Source: Serratia fonticola (GTDB taxonomy: Bacteria > Pseudomonadota > Gammaproteobacteria > Enterobacterales > Enterobacteriaceae). From it: DNA of 64,000 nt. This document shows, piece by piece, positions 1 through 13,436 of the stretch (position 1 is the first letter of the stretch; every line of letters starts with the position of its first letter). Below the pieces are notes generated by a model, which saw only the letters and a list, made by a program, of their open reading frames with translations, had not been told where the DNA came from and made no database searches. The position numbers and the translations under genes are program-made. Where the stretch lies: contig NZ_CP011254.1 of the NCBI RefSeq assembly GCF_001006005.1, positions 1,550,001 to 1,614,000 of the forward strand. Direction: 5' to 3'.

Positions 1-672
1 CCCGACCAACTTGCCGTTACGCAACACCGTAATACGATCGCTGATGCGGTAAACCTGCTCGAGAAAATGGGTGACGAAGATCATCCCCATTCCCTGTGAT
101 CGCAGTTGGCTGAGAATATCCAGCAGCATGGTGACTTCCTTGGCATCCAGGCTCGCGGTGGGCTCATCCAGGATCAGCACCTTGGCGGAGAGATCGACGG
201 CGCGAGCAATCGCGACAATTTGCTGAATGGCGATAGAGTAGTTGCCCAGCGGCTGGCTGACATCCAGCGGTAAGCCATAGCCTTCCAGCAGCTTACGGGC
301 ATTACGCAACATGGTTTTTTGATCGATCAGGCCAAAGCGGGTTGGTTCGCGGCCGATAAACAGATTGGCGGCCACCGAGATATTAGGCAGCAGGTTAACT
401 TCCTGATAGACGGTGCCAATCCCCAACGATTGCGCCTGGGCCGTATTCTGTGGCGCAATCGCGGTGCCTTCTAGCCAGATCTCACCGGCGGAGCGTTGGT
501 AAACACCGGTCAATGCCTTAATCAGCGTGGACTTGCCCGCGCCGTTTTCCCCAAGAAGCGCCACCACCTCACCGCGTTGTAGTGTGAAATCAACCTGCTC
601 CAGCGCTTTTACACCTGGAAACTCCACGGATAACCCGTTTATCACCAATAATGCTGCCTGAGGTGTGGCCAT
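1..672 (-). CDS. ytfR: Galactofuranose ABC transporter, ATP-binding protein (partial)
   Basis: ATPase subunit of a sugar importer of the ribose/galactofuranose type, acting on the cytoplasmic face of the inner membrane. The first 224 residues are present; the C-terminal half runs off the window start. The Walker A motif GENGAGKS lies near residue 37 and Walker B LILDEPTASLD near residue 160; the order and spacing match the first nucleotide-binding domain of sugar ATPases with two such domains. The sequence closely resembles E. coli YtfR as I remember it, for example the stretch around IGTVYQEVNLLPN. The gene starts with ATG (670-672), 22 bp after the ytfQ stop, so the two are one operon. The gene is truncated only by the window edge. 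Confidence 0.93.
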   Translation of the reverse strand, partial: MATPQAALLVINGLSVEFPGVKALEQVDFTLQRGEVVALLGENGAGKSTLIKALTGVYQRSAGEIWLEGTAIAPQNTAQAQSLGIGTVYQEVNLLPNISVAANLFIGREPTRFGLIDQKTMLRNARKLLEGYGLPLDVSQPLGNYSIAIQQIVAIARAVDLSAKVLILDEPTASLDAKEVTMLLDILSQLRSQGMGMIFVTHFLEQVYRISDRITVLRNGKLVG

Positions 673-694
673 TATCTGCTCCGCCTGTTAACGA

Positions 695-1651
695 TCAATA
701 TCCCATGCTTTTCTTCATATCGTATTCCTGTCTGGCAGTTTCAGGCTGCAGCAGTTTCGACTCGGTCTGGATAAATTTTTGTGGCTGCGTGCCGTTTTTC
801 TTCAATGCAATCAAGGCATCAAACGCAGGACCTGCCATATTTGGCGTCAGTTCAACCGTGGCGTTGGCTTCCCCTTCCATCATCGCTTTAAAGATATCCG
901 GCACGCCGTCGATGGAAACAACCTTGATCTGTGAGCCCGGTTTGAGACCGGCTTCTTTGATCGCCTGGATGGCACCAATGGCCATATCGTCGTTATGTGC
1001 ATAGACGGCGCAGATGTTCTTGCCGTTCTGCTCAGCCTTGATAAAGCTTTCCATCACCTCTTTACCCTTGCTGCGAGTAAAGTCGCCAGACTGCGAGCGG
1101 ATGATTTTGACGTTGTCGGCAGAGGCAATACCGTCCGCAAAGCCTTTCTTACGGTTAATGGCTACGCTGGACCCGACGGTGCCTTGCAGTTCCACCACGT
1201 TACAGGGCTTGCCCGCAACGGCTTTCACTAGCCATTCGCCTGCAACTTTCCCTTCATGGACGCTGTCAGAGGCGACTGCAGCGGTATACAGCGAGGGATC
1301 GTTCACTTCGATCATGCGATCCAGCAGGAAGACCGGAATTTTTGCTTCTTTCGCTTCCTGCAATACCGGAGTCCAACCGGTGGCCACCACCGGCGCAATA
1401 AAGATGGCGTCAACACCCTGAGCAATAAAGGATCTCACCGCCTTGATCTGGTTTTCCTGCTTTTGCTGTGCATCGGCGATTTTCAGCGTAATACCCCGTT
1501 TTTCCGCCTCCTGTTTCGCCACTTTGGTTTCTGCCGAACGCCATCCTGATTCAGAACCAATCTGAGAAAAGCCGACAACCAAGGGGGCAGCCTGCGCCGC
1601 TCCCATCAACACACCGCTTACGGCGGCCGCTAACAGTAAACGCTTAACCAT
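695..1651 (-). CDS. ytfQ: Galactofuranose-binding periplasmic protein
   Basis: Periplasmic substrate-binding protein of the YtfQ-YtfR-YtfT-YjfF importer, which in E. coli binds galactofuranose. The 318-residue product starts with a signal peptide (MVKRLLLAAAVSGVLMGAAQA, cleavage probably after residue 21 or 22) and continues into a periplasmic binding protein fold of the LacI/ribose-binding type. Near-identical blocks to E. coli YtfQ are visible, such as GFSQIGSESGW, IFIAPVVATGW and VYAHNDDM. It is the first gene of the operon on the minus strand, with ytfR 22 bp downstream. The 297 bp upstream, up to the rRNA operon end, must hold the promoter; I could not place it convincingly. Confidence 0.95.
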   Translation of the reverse strand: MVKRLLLAAAVSGVLMGAAQAAPLVVGFSQIGSESGWRSAETKVAKQEAEKRGITLKIADAQQKQENQIKAVRSFIAQGVDAIFIAPVVATGWTPVLQEAKEAKIPVFLLDRMIEVNDPSLYTAAVASDSVHEGKVAGEWLVKAVAGKPCNVVELQGTVGSSVAINRKKGFADGIASADNVKIIRSQSGDFTRSKGKEVMESFIKAEQNGKNICAVYAHNDDMAIGAIQAIKEAGLKPGSQIKVVSIDGVPDIFKAMMEGEANATVELTPNMAGPAFDALIALKKNGTQPQKFIQTESKLLQPETARQEYDMKKSMGY

Positions 1652-1911
1652 GTTTTTCTCCTCGCTCTGCCTGAATCGGTCAGACAGAGATGGCTGTGGG
1701 TGTATTCGCTTTCATCGAGTGTGCCCAAAAAACTCGTGGGGCTTATAAGGTGTAGTTGAAATACAGGGAGGAATGATGAGCGATATCACAGCGCGGGATT
1801 ACAACCATTTTGTGCATAGATACAGCTAGAAATGTCTAAATTGGGAACGATTTCGGCGGGAATTTTGTACGTGTTAGCGGGAGGACTGGCAATTCTGGGC
1901 GAGTAGAAAGC

Positions 1912-1942
1912 AAAAAAAACCCTTCGCTTTCGCAAAGGGTTT
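1912..1942 (-). terminator. Rho-independent terminator of the rRNA operon
   Basis: Read on the minus strand, AAACCCTTTGCG and its complement form a GC-containing stem with a short loop, followed by eight T residues. It lies 6 bp past the 3' end of tRNA-Trp, exactly where the rRNA/tRNA transcript should end. Confidence 0.9.
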
Positions 1943-1948
1943 CTAATA

Positions 1949-2024
1949 TGGCAGGGGCGGAGAGACTCGAACTCGCGACACCCGGTTTTGGAGACCGGTG
2001 CTCTACCAACTGAGCTACGCCCCT
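1949..2024 (-). tRNA. trpT: tRNA-Trp (CCA anticodon)
   Basis: 76-nt cloverleaf on the minus strand, starting AGGGGCGTAGCTCAG and ending in an encoded CCA. The anticodon loop CTCCAAA gives anticodon CCA. The T arm GTTCGAGTC is intact. It is the last gene of the rRNA operon; in E. coli the only trpT also lies at the distal end of an rRNA operon (rrnC) after tRNA-Asp. Confidence 0.97.
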
Positions 2025-2040
2025 AAATTACGCTTAACAT

Positions 2041-2066
2041 TATGCCTGCTAACAGTAGCAGGCATA
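2041..2066. other. Hairpin between tRNA-Asp and tRNA-Trp
   Basis: A perfect 10-bp inverted repeat, TATGCCTGCT / AGCAGGCATA, with a 6-nt loop, lies in the 53-bp gap between the two distal tRNAs. It has no T-run on the minus strand, so it is more likely an RNA-processing hairpin or a leaky terminator than a full stop. Function is inferred. Confidence 0.6.
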
Positions 2067-2077
2067 ATTTAAATAAG

Positions 2078-2154
2078 TGGCGGAACGGACGGGGCTCGAA
2101 CCCGCGACCCCCTGCGTGACAGGCAGGTATTCTAACCAACTGAACTACCGCTCC
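2078..2154 (-). tRNA. aspT: tRNA-Asp (GTC anticodon)
   Basis: 77-nt cloverleaf on the minus strand beginning GGAGCGGTAGTTCAG and ending with an encoded CCA. The anticodon loop CTGTCAC contains GTC. It sits 92 bp after 5S rRNA, the same position as distal tRNA-Asp in some E. coli rRNA operons. Confidence 0.97.
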
Positions 2155-2246
2155 ACCGATTCTTTTACGTCGCATCTTTCGATGCTGGCAAAACCACCTG
2201 AGTGATTTCGCGCATTACCAGGTGTCATACTGATAACGTTTATTTG

Positions 2247-2366
2247 ATGCCTGGCAGTGTCCTACTCTCGCATGGGGAGACCCCACACTACCATCGGCGC
2301 TACGGCGTTTCACTTCTGAGTTCGGCATGGGGTCAGGTGGGACCACCGCGCTATTGCCGCCAGGCA
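2247..2366 (-). rRNA. rrf: 5S ribosomal RNA
   Basis: 120 nt on the minus strand, starting TGCCTGGCGGCAATAGCG and ending CCAGGCAT, with the conserved CCGAACTCAGAAGTGAAACG segment. Length and ends match the E. coli 5S rRNA. Confidence 0.97.
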
Positions 2367-2472
2367 AATTCTGTTTCATTCCAACCGCTTCACTTTCGTG
2401 TCGCCATCGAAACCAATCTCGGAACTTCGCTGAAAATCTACTTCAATCTCTTCAAAACACCTTTGGTGTTGT

Positions 2473-5380
<2,908 letters not shown>

Positions 5381-5523
5381 TCACAACCCGAAGGTGTTTC
5401 TGTAAACAGAGACACTGTCGTGCTGTTTATTTGAGAGACTCTATGACAGGTTAATCCTTACCCCAATACATCTACGGAGGGATAAGTTTCAGCTGTCATG
5501 TTTCAATTTTCAGCTTGTTCCAG

Positions 5524-5538
5524 ATTGTTAAAGAGCAA
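5524..5538 (-). promoter_or_regulatory. boxA antitermination site before 23S
   Basis: The minus strand reads TTGCTCTTTAACAAT, the boxA element recognised by NusB/S10 in rRNA antitermination. It lies in the 16S-23S spacer between tRNA-Ala and 23S, the position of the second boxA in enterobacterial rRNA operons. Confidence 0.9.
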
Positions 5539-5599
5539 AATACTTCGCAGCATACTGTTGCCAGTACACTCTGAAGTATTATCAAGGACCATATGGATA

Positions 5600-5675
5600 T
5601 GGTGGAGCTAAGCGGGATCGAACCGCTGACCTCCTGCGTGCAAGGCAGGCGCTCTCCCAGCTGAGCTATAGCCCC
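5600..5675 (-). tRNA. alaT: tRNA-Ala (TGC anticodon)
   Basis: 76-nt cloverleaf on the minus strand beginning GGGGCTATAGCTCAGC with an encoded CCA. The anticodon loop CTTGCAC gives TGC. It is one of the two spacer tRNAs of this operon. Confidence 0.97.
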
Positions 5676-5830
5676 ATACAGTCACTTGCAGAAACCTTTA
5701 TTTACCACTCGCGTGAATAACAGTCTTTCCTGTTGGAAACCCTGTTAATTCGTGCTTAGGCAAGGCATGCGGAAGGGAAGTTTACTTTTGGGTAAACGAC
5801 CGCGCGCATAACGCAGCATAAGTGCGAATT

Positions 5831-5907
<77 letters not shown>

Positions 5908-5982
5908 ATAAAGGTATTTCTGCTCGTTACTTTTTCATCAGACAATCTGTGTGGACACTGCACTCAACTGCATATCTTTAGG

Positions 5983-7523
<1,541 letters not shown>

Positions 7524-7688
7524 AAAGCTTGATTTGCTGCAACTCGTGCAGCGATGCTCGAAAATTAACTTTCGTAATAATTCATTCGCATGAATTACTG
7601 CTTGGTCACTCTTCAAGACTTGATATTTTTTTGCTACCGAAGTAGCTGGATATCGTCTTGTGAGTGCCCACACAGATTGTCTGATAAA

Positions 7689-7701
7689 TTGTTAAAGAGC
7701 G
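7689..7701 (-). promoter_or_regulatory. boxA antitermination site in the rRNA leader
   Basis: The minus strand reads GCTCTTTAACAA in the leader about 170 bp upstream of 16S. This is the boxA core of the rRNA antitermination system; a second copy precedes 23S. Confidence 0.85.
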
Positions 7702-7739
7702 TTCGTTACCGGGAAGTTTCTCGGTAACGCGGGAGGTGC

Positions 7740-7767
7740 ATATTACGCTTTCCCGCTGAAGAGTCAA
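7740..7767 (-). promoter_or_regulatory. rRNA operon promoter P2
   Basis: On the minus strand TTGACT (7762-7767) and TAATAT (7740-7745) are separated by 16 bp. This is a near-consensus sigma-70 promoter with the short spacer typical of rRNA promoters, about 130 bp downstream of P1. Confidence 0.85.
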
Positions 7768-7871
7768 CCTTTTTCTCTTACGAGACGCGGTGTTTTCACC
7801 GGGTTGCTTCTTCCTGGCTGGGCGACATTCTTTGCTATAAAGAGTTCGTTGTTCCCGGTCAGTGGAGGCGC

Positions 7872-7899
7872 ATTATAGGGAGTTCTCAGAACGCCGCAA
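7872..7899 (-). promoter_or_regulatory. rRNA operon promoter P1
   Basis: On the minus strand TTGCGG (7894-7899), a 16-bp spacer and TATAAT (7872-7877) are followed by the GC-rich discriminator GCGCCTCCACTGACC. That discriminator is almost identical to E. coli rrn P1 promoters and is the known target of ppGpp/DksA control. The AT-rich stretch just upstream (7900-7925, with a run of eight A/T bases) fits an UP element. The rest of 7524-7871 is rRNA leader. Confidence 0.9.
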
Positions 7900-7950
7900 C
7901 CCCTAAATTCACTTTTTTTTCTGACCGTCGAATGTTTAAGCAAAAACCTA

Positions 7951-8814
7951 TTAAAGCGGCAGTTTTTTCAACGATTTAAAGCCATAACCCTGCAAAACGG
8001 GCAATAAAGCATCAGTGTCTTCATTCAGCGCCATGCAATACGCCAGATTCTCTTCCTGAGTTGAGACCAGATTTTCCTGATTAGAGATAAGCCAGGCGGC
8101 TCTGCGAGCAATTGCCGCACCAGAATCCACCAAACGCGTTCCTTCAGGCAGGACTTGCATCAGCTCTTCAGATAATAGAGGGAAGTGAGTACACCCCAAC
8201 ACTACCGTGTCCGGAGGCTCGCGCATGCTCAGCCACGGCTGCAATATTTTCTTCAGCGTTACCAGCGGCACAGGTTCACCATGCAGCTTGGCTTCTGCCA
8301 GTTCCACCAGCTCAGAAGAGCCTAACAGCTCAATTTTGCAATCTGTCGCGAAACGCTCGATCAGTTCATGAGTATAAGTACGCTGAACCGTACCGCGCGT
8401 GGCCAGCAAACCGACGATACCGTTGGCGGTCAGTTTGGCAGCAGGCTTGATCGCAGGCACCACCCCCACTACCGGGAAAGCAAAACGTTCACGCAGTGCG
8501 GGTAAGGAAACGGTACTGGCGGTATTACAGGCGATGATGACGATCGCCAGAGGATGGCGCTGCTGAACCGCACTGACAATTTCCAGCACGCGCTCAACGA
8601 TAAACTCTTCGGATTTCTCGCCGTAGGGGAATGCTACGTTATCGAAGGCATAGATATAGTGGAGATCCGGCAGCAGTTGCCGAACCTCCTGAAACACTGA
8701 TAACCCGCCGACGCCGGAATCAAAAACCAGCGCCGTCGGGCGAGGAGCCGCAGTGGCGTTAGAAGGTATAGCTGCCAGTGAGGTAGTACTCTCTTCCTGG
8801 GGTAGCATAGCCAT
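7951..8814 (-). CDS. murI: Glutamate racemase
   Basis: Converts L-glutamate to D-glutamate for peptidoglycan precursor synthesis in the cytoplasm. The 287-residue product shows the family's catalytic cysteine segments: VFDSGVGGLSV near residue 29, ACNTASTVSLP near residue 99, and the second cysteine in GCTHFPLL near residue 207. The chosen ATG (8812-8814, MAMLPQ) puts the start 56 bp inside the end of btuB, the same overlap I recall for btuB-murI in E. coli; a longer open frame to 8859 exists but would extend further into btuB. The N-terminal 25 residues before PTALVFD are variable in the family. The rRNA operon promoter lies directly downstream. Confidence 0.95.
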   Translation of the reverse strand: MAMLPQEESTTSLAAIPSNATAAPRPTALVFDSGVGGLSVFQEVRQLLPDLHYIYAFDNVAFPYGEKSEEFIVERVLEIVSAVQQRHPLAIVIIACNTASTVSLPALRERFAFPVVGVVPAIKPAAKLTANGIVGLLATRGTVQRTYTHELIERFATDCKIELLGSSELVELAEAKLHGEPVPLVTLKKILQPWLSMREPPDTVVLGCTHFPLLSEELMQVLPEGTRLVDSGAAIARRAAWLISNQENLVSTQEENLAYCMALNEDTDALLPVLQGYGFKSLKKLPL

Positions 8815-10639
8815 AAGCCGTCTCATAATCTTTATCAAACAGGTTGGCAATTCTACCACGAACTGTCAGCTGAGAGGTTATTGGATATGAGGCGCTCACG
8901 TCGACCGTGCTGTAACTCGGCAATACGCGCTGCTCAGGGTTATAAGTAGAAGAGATATTGTCGTAACGCTTACCGTAGTATTGATACGAGATATCCATGT
9001 CCAGGTTGAACATCGTCCAATCCAACTGATATTTGGCCTGACGTTTCGAACGGCGCGCCAACACCTCATCGGTCTGGTCATTACGCGGATCGATATATTG
9101 CAGCGTCAATCGGTGGGTGAACATCCAGGTATCAAAGCTACCCGTCCATTCCACGCCTTTAATCGTTGCCTTATCCACATTGTAATACTGCCCCTGATAG
9201 GTCACGGGGTCAGAATCATAATTGATCAGGTTCTGAATTTTGTAATGGTAAGCAGACAGACGCCAATCCAACGGCCCGGTCAAACCTTCCAGACCCATTT
9301 CCCACTGTTTGGACTCTTCCGGCTTGAGGTTACTGTTGGAATCAATGCCAAAGCGTTTTGAGCCATATTGCTGACCCAATGACGGCGTCAGGAAACCCGT
9401 ACCATAAGACAAAGTGGCTCGATAGCCATCAACAAACTCCCAACCTGCCGCGGTCTGCCAAGTGCCGTGCCAACCAAAGTCACCTGCCTTGTCTTCACGC
9501 CCAGAGGCTTCCAGAGTCACGCTGCCAAACTGCTGTTGACCGCTCAGGTACAGCCCCGTGTTGTCTCTTTTATAGGTATCGGCAAAGGAATTGTCGGAAG
9601 AAGTCAGGCGCTGTTGCTGGAAATCGGCACCGGCGGTAACGCTACCGTGCTCGAAAGCATAGGTATTGCCCCATTGCAGGTTACGCTGATCCATATCATC
9701 CAGCGTAGTGCTGATGCCATAACGGCCATTCTGGCTGCTGTAGTTGTAATCTTTCTGTTTCTGATAGCTGCCCGTCAGTTGAGAAGAGAAAGCCCCAGAC
9801 AGGAAACGCAGCCCCATATCATAGGTGTGGCTATACAGGCGGTCTTCATCATTACTGTACTTCGGGCTGTAAGGTACACTGCCGACATCGTAGTCCGAGT
9901 TATTGGTATAACCATAACCCCGCACGAAACCTGAGAAATTCTGATTGAACTGCTGCTCCAACCCACCCCAGAAGCTTTTATTACGGAAACCATCACGATC
10001 GCTGTCGACCGAATAAGGCGAGCCCGGCTTCACATTGAAGCCATTGGTCATCTGGTAGCTACCCGCAACGGTAGCAACCGTGTTATCAAAACGCTGGCGC
10101 AAGGCACCATCGTACTGCTGGTATCCTTTAGAACCGATACCCGCCTGGACTTTACCGCCCTCTTTATCCGTCTGGGTAATGATGTTGATGACCCCACCGA
10201 TGGCACCAGAACCATAAATGGCCGAGCGCGGTCCACGGATAAACTCCACACGCTGAACCAGCGCCAACGGAACCTGGTTAAAATCAACGCCGTTGCTAAT
10301 CCCCAGACGGGCCATTGGCACGCCGTCGATCAGTACCAATACATGACGAGCTTCAGTGCCGCGTACCGAGAGAGATGATCCCTGCCCCATACCGCCGTAC
10401 TGTGAAATATCGACACCGGGCAAACGGCGCATCACATCATTGAGGCTTTTGGCCTGCCAGCGATCGATATCTTCGCGGGTCACCACATCGGCAGGCGCCA
10501 ATACGGAAGAGACCGGTTGAGGGAAGCGGTTGGCGGTAACCACCAGGTCATCGCTACTTTTAGCCGTGGTGTTATCTTGCGCCCATCCAGAAAATGCCGT
10601 CACGGAGGAGACCACCGCCAGCAGTGTATTTTTTATCAT
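8759..10639 (-). CDS. btuB: Vitamin B12 TonB-dependent outer-membrane receptor
   Basis: Outer-membrane beta-barrel that imports cobalamin using TonB energy. The 626-residue protein begins with a signal peptide (MIKNTLLAVVSSVTAFSGWA), then the TonB box DDLVVTA near residue 30, the plug domain (GVDISQYGG, VLVLIDGVPM, IRGPRSAIYGSGAIGG) and a barrel ending in the typical aromatic GSYTF. The start at 10637-10639 matches the E. coli N-terminus; an in-frame ATG two codons upstream (10645) is also possible. The leader carries a cobalamin riboswitch, so B12 should repress expression. It overlaps murI by 56 bp and is probably co-transcribed with it. Confidence 0.95.
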   Translation of the reverse strand: MIKNTLLAVVSSVTAFSGWAQDNTTAKSSDDLVVTANRFPQPVSSVLAPADVVTREDIDRWQAKSLNDVMRRLPGVDISQYGGMGQGSSLSVRGTEARHVLVLIDGVPMARLGISNGVDFNQVPLALVQRVEFIRGPRSAIYGSGAIGGVINIITQTDKEGGKVQAGIGSKGYQQYDGALRQRFDNTVATVAGSYQMTNGFNVKPGSPYSVDSDRDGFRNKSFWGGLEQQFNQNFSGFVRGYGYTNNSDYDVGSVPYSPKYSNDEDRLYSHTYDMGLRFLSGAFSSQLTGSYQKQKDYNYSSQNGRYGISTTLDDMDQRNLQWGNTYAFEHGSVTAGADFQQQRLTSSDNSFADTYKRDNTGLYLSGQQQFGSVTLEASGREDKAGDFGWHGTWQTAAGWEFVDGYRATLSYGTGFLTPSLGQQYGSKRFGIDSNSNLKPEESKQWEMGLEGLTGPLDWRLSAYHYKIQNLINYDSDPVTYQGQYYNVDKATIKGVEWTGSFDTWMFTHRLTLQYIDPRNDQTDEVLARRSKRQAKYQLDWTMFNLDMDISYQYYGKRYDNISSTYNPEQRVLPSYSTVDVSASYPITSQLTVRGRIANLFDKDYETAYGYATPGREYYLTGSYTF

Positions 10640-10720
10640 TGTCATTATAAAAAGCATCCAAACTTCATTGGGGATGCCGCAGGGCCACGGCCGGTAGTTC
10701 GCGACGGCTATGGATATTGC

Positions 10721-10913
10721 GACGTACACCGGTAGGTTTTCGGGCTTGGGATTTGCCGGTTGCCTGTGGCAACCCGCACCGGGCGATGACTTCCCATCCT
10801 GCAGTGGACAGTGTCTGCGTCATTTAACGCTATCGCCGTGACTTCCCCATACCGCTGCGCGTCAGCTCCAGATTTGCACTGGATTCCCTTTTCACTCGCT
10901 GCTTGAGACCGGA
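10721..10913 (-). promoter_or_regulatory. Cobalamin riboswitch in the btuB leader
   Basis: The minus strand shows the elements of the enterobacterial btuB riboswitch in order: GGGAATCCAGTGCAAATCTG, GAGCTGACGCGCAGCGGTA, GACACTGTCCACTGC, GGGAAGTCATC, and a closing segment AAGCCCGAAAACCTACCGG. The motif sequence closely follows the E. coli btuB leader. In that family adenosylcobalamin binding masks the ribosome site of btuB. Outer limits are approximate. Confidence 0.93.
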
Positions 10914-11048
10914 TGGCAATGCTACAATCAATGAAAATGGATGTCTAGATTGCCAACAGTGTTGCAAAATAGCACCACAACAAAACTGGACTTCACGGGC
11001 TGATTCCCTACAATCCCCGCTGATCCAATTTGCCTGACGAGAGAAACC

Positions 11049-12149
11049 ATGACGCCCGAGAATTTGCCCATTGAACGCTATGACGACCAACTGGCGGAGA
11101 AAACAGCCCGCCTGAAGACCATGATGTCACCGTTTACGGCACCCGAGCCGGAAGTGTTTCGCTCGCCAGTCAGCCACTACCGGATGCGTGCGGAATTCCG
11201 CATCTGGCATGATGAGGACGATATGTACCACATCATGTTCGATCAGCAGACCAAGCAGCGTATCCGTGTCGATAGCTTCCCGGCGGCCAGCGAGCTGATT
11301 AACCGCCTGATGAGCGCCCTGATGGTGGCCCTCAAGCCCAACCCGGTGCTGCGCCACAAGCTGTTCCAGATCGATTATCTTTCTACGCAGAGCGGTAAAA
11401 TCATTGCCTCGCTGCTGTATCACCGCAAGCTGGACGAACAATGGCAGCAAGATGCCACTGTGCTGCGTGACGCATTACGCGCAGACGGCTTCGATGTGCA
11501 GCTGATTGGCCGCGCCTCGAAGATGAAAATCATGTTGGATCAGGACTACGTCGACGAAGTGCTGCCGGTCGCTGGCCGCGAAATGATTTATCGCCAGGTC
11601 GAAAACAGCTTCACCCAGCCCAACGCAGCCATGAGCGTGCAAATGCTGGAATGGGCGCTGAATGTGACCCAAGGTGCAAAAGGGGATCTGCTGGAGCTGT
11701 ATTGCGGTAACGGCAACTTCTCGCTGGCCCTGGCCCGCAACTTCGAGCGGGTGTTAGCCACTGAAATAGCCAAGCCTTCGGTGGCGGCGGCGCAGTACAA
11801 CATCGCGGCCAATAATATCGACAACGTGCAGATTATCCGCATGGCGGCGGAAGATTTCACTCAGGCAATGAACGGCGCTCGCGAGTTCAACCGGTTAAAA
11901 GGGATCGATCTGAGCAGCTATAACTGTGAGACGATTTTCGTCGATCCGCCGCGCAGCGGGCTGGATGAGGAAACGGTGAAAATGGTGCAGACCTATCCAC
12001 GCATCCTTTACATCTCCTGCAACCCGGAGACCCTGTGCGCCAATCTGGATACGCTGCAGGCCACGCACAAAATCACTCGCCTGGCTCTATTCGATCAGTT
12101 CCCATACACCCATCATATGGAATGTGGCGTATTGCTCGAACGCCGCTGA
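11049..12149 (+). CDS. trmA: tRNA (uracil-5-)-methyltransferase
   Basis: Makes 5-methyluridine at position 54 (the T loop) of tRNA using S-adenosylmethionine. At 366 residues it matches the E. coli enzyme in length. The methyltransferase motif [13 protein letters not shown] is near residue 215, followed by [10 protein letters not shown] near residue 297. The catalytic cysteine lies in YISCNPETL and the C-terminal general-base glutamate in HHMECGVL. It is divergent from btuB, with about 135 bp between the riboswitch start and this ATG. A terminator follows directly. Confidence 0.97.
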   Translation: MTPENLPIERYDDQLAEKTARLKTMMSPFTAPEPEVFRSPVSHYRMRAEFRIWHDEDDMYHIMFDQQTKQRIRVDSFPAASELINRLMSALMVALKPNPVLRHKLFQIDYLSTQSGKIIASLLYHRKLDEQWQQDATVLRDALRADGFDVQLIGRASKMKIMLDQDYVDEVLPVAGREMIYRQVENSFTQPNAAMSVQMLEWALNVTQGAKGDLLELYCGNGNFSLALARNFERVLATEIAKPSVAAAQYNIAANNIDNVQIIRMAAEDFTQAMNGAREFNRLKGIDLSSYNCETIFVDPPRSGLDEETVKMVQTYPRILYISCNPETLCANLDTLQATHKITRLALFDQFPYTHHMECGVLLERR

Positions 12150-12169
12150 TCTAGACGGGCGCAAAAACA

Positions 12170-12198
12170 AAAAAAGGCACTCCGCAAAGTGCCTTTTC
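12170..12198. terminator. Bidirectional terminator between trmA and yijD
   Basis: The sequence AAAAAGGCACTCCGCAAAGTGCCTTTT has a 6-bp stem (GGCACT/AGTGCC) with A-run on one side and T-run on the other. It can therefore terminate trmA on the plus strand and the fabR-yijD transcript on the minus strand. Confidence 0.85.
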
Positions 12199-12213
12199 TC
12201 GATGAAACCATTA

Positions 12214-12585
12214 TTAATGCTGGACGGCGACGGTATTGCGTTTCCTTAACTGGAAACCAAGCCAGAACACCAGCACTACGCAAACAATCGAAGGCAGGAA
12301 GTTCGAGCCGATCTGCGGATATTCCGCACGCACGATCGCGCTATATCCCAGGACGCCCAACAGGAAACAGCCGGCCGCCAGTTTTGGCATACCATCCGGC
12401 ATTGGCTGGTTCAGGTAACGCTGATGCAGGCAATATACCGCCAGCACCAAAGCAATCAACGGGAAGGCTGAAAACGACACCACCGAGCTGAACAGCGCGG
12501 CAAAGGAACCGTTTACGGACAGGCCAGCAATCAACGCCAGCAGTAAAGTACCATTCTCACGGCTTAGTTTTTCCATGACTTTCAC
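12214..12585 (-). CDS. yijD: Inner-membrane protein YijD
   Basis: Small membrane protein of unknown function conserved next to fabR in enterobacteria. The 123-residue product has four likely transmembrane segments (about residues 14-32, 38-53, 68-84 and 96-112) joined by short loops, and clear blocks shared with E. coli Yij[17 protein letters not shown] and VRAEYP. The start is 4 bp after the fabR stop, so translation is probably coupled; an internal ATG (12574-12576, MEKLSR) is an alternative start. Its function is not known to me; the tight link to fabR suggests membrane-lipid relevance but that is inference. Confidence 0.9.
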   Translation of the reverse strand: MKVMEKLSRENGTLLLALIAGLSVNGSFAALFSSVVSFSAFPLIALVLAVYCLHQRYLNQPMPDGMPKLAAGCFLLGVLGYSAIVRAEYPQIGSNFLPSIVCVVLVFWLGFQLRKRNTVAVQH

Positions 12586-12589
12586 CTTG

Positions 12590-13222
12590 TTATACGTGGG
12601 ATACAGATGCTTTTTCTTGTTCGCGGCGATACCAGTAATAGGCTCCTTTGGAAATCATCCGCAGTTGCAACACTAACCTTTCTTCGAGCTGCCGCCGTTG
12701 TTCAATATCAATATCCAGCGCTTCCGCCCCGGCACTGAACACGATCGTCACCATAGCTTCCGCCTGCGCCTCGGTAAAGCTGCGCGGCATATGGTTTTCC
12801 AGCTCAAGGTAATCTGCCAGTTCGGCAATAAAATGTTGGATTTCCCGTGCTACCGCCGCACGAAACGCGGCCGAGGTGCCGGAACGTTCACGCAGCAACA
12901 GCCGAAAGGCGTTGGGATTATTGCCGATAAACTCCATAAAGGTCGATACCGACGTGCGGATCACGCTGCCGCCTTTGGCAATACGCTGGCGTGCCTGGCG
13001 CATCAATTGGCGCAGCATCAGGCCGCTTTCGTCAACCATGGTGAGCCCAAGCTCATCCACATCGCGAAAATGGCGATAGAAAGACGTGGGCGCGATGCCC
13101 GCCTCTCGTGAGACTTCACGCAGGCTCAGGCTGGCAAAACTGCGCTCGGCACTCAGCTGGCTGAAAGCCGCCTCAATGAGGGAACGACGAGTGCGTTCTT
13201 TTTGTTGTGCTCTGACGCCCAT
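12590..13222 (-). CDS. fabR: Unsaturated fatty acid biosynthesis repressor (TetR family)
   Basis: TetR-type repressor that in E. coli shuts down fabA and fabB according to the unsaturated to saturated acyl thioester ratio. The 210-residue product begins [14 protein letters not shown], followed by a helix-turn-helix around residues 30-50 ([19 protein letters not shown]), and a ligand-binding C-terminal domain that is nearly identical to the E. coli protein. A second ATG two codons upstream (13226-13228) is closer to the GGGAAG-like ribosome site and may be the real start. It is divergent from sthA and in operon with yijD, as in E. coli. Confidence 0.95.
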   Translation of the reverse strand: MGVRAQQKERTRRSLIEAAFSQLSAERSFASLSLREVSREAGIAPTSFYRHFRDVDELGLTMVDESGLMLRQLMRQARQRIAKGGSVIRTSVSTFMEFIGNNPNAFRLLLRERSGTSAAFRAAVAREIQHFIAELADYLELENHMPRSFTEAQAEAMVTIVFSAGAEALDIDIEQRRQLEERLVLQLRMISKGAYYWYRREQEKASVSHV

Positions 13223-13436
13223 TTGCATATCCGGATGACTTCCCTTCTTCAGTCTAACGCCGCAGAACTGGCAATATAGCAAATTTATTGCAACAGCATT
13301 TATACAAACGCGCTTTGTCACAGTTCTGGGCCACACCGATTGTGCTTTGCCACAAAAAGGCTAATGGTAATTGGGCACGCAGCGCTATGATGTTAAGATA
13401 CCGTTGTAAATTTGTATAAGAACAGGTCTCTCCTAC

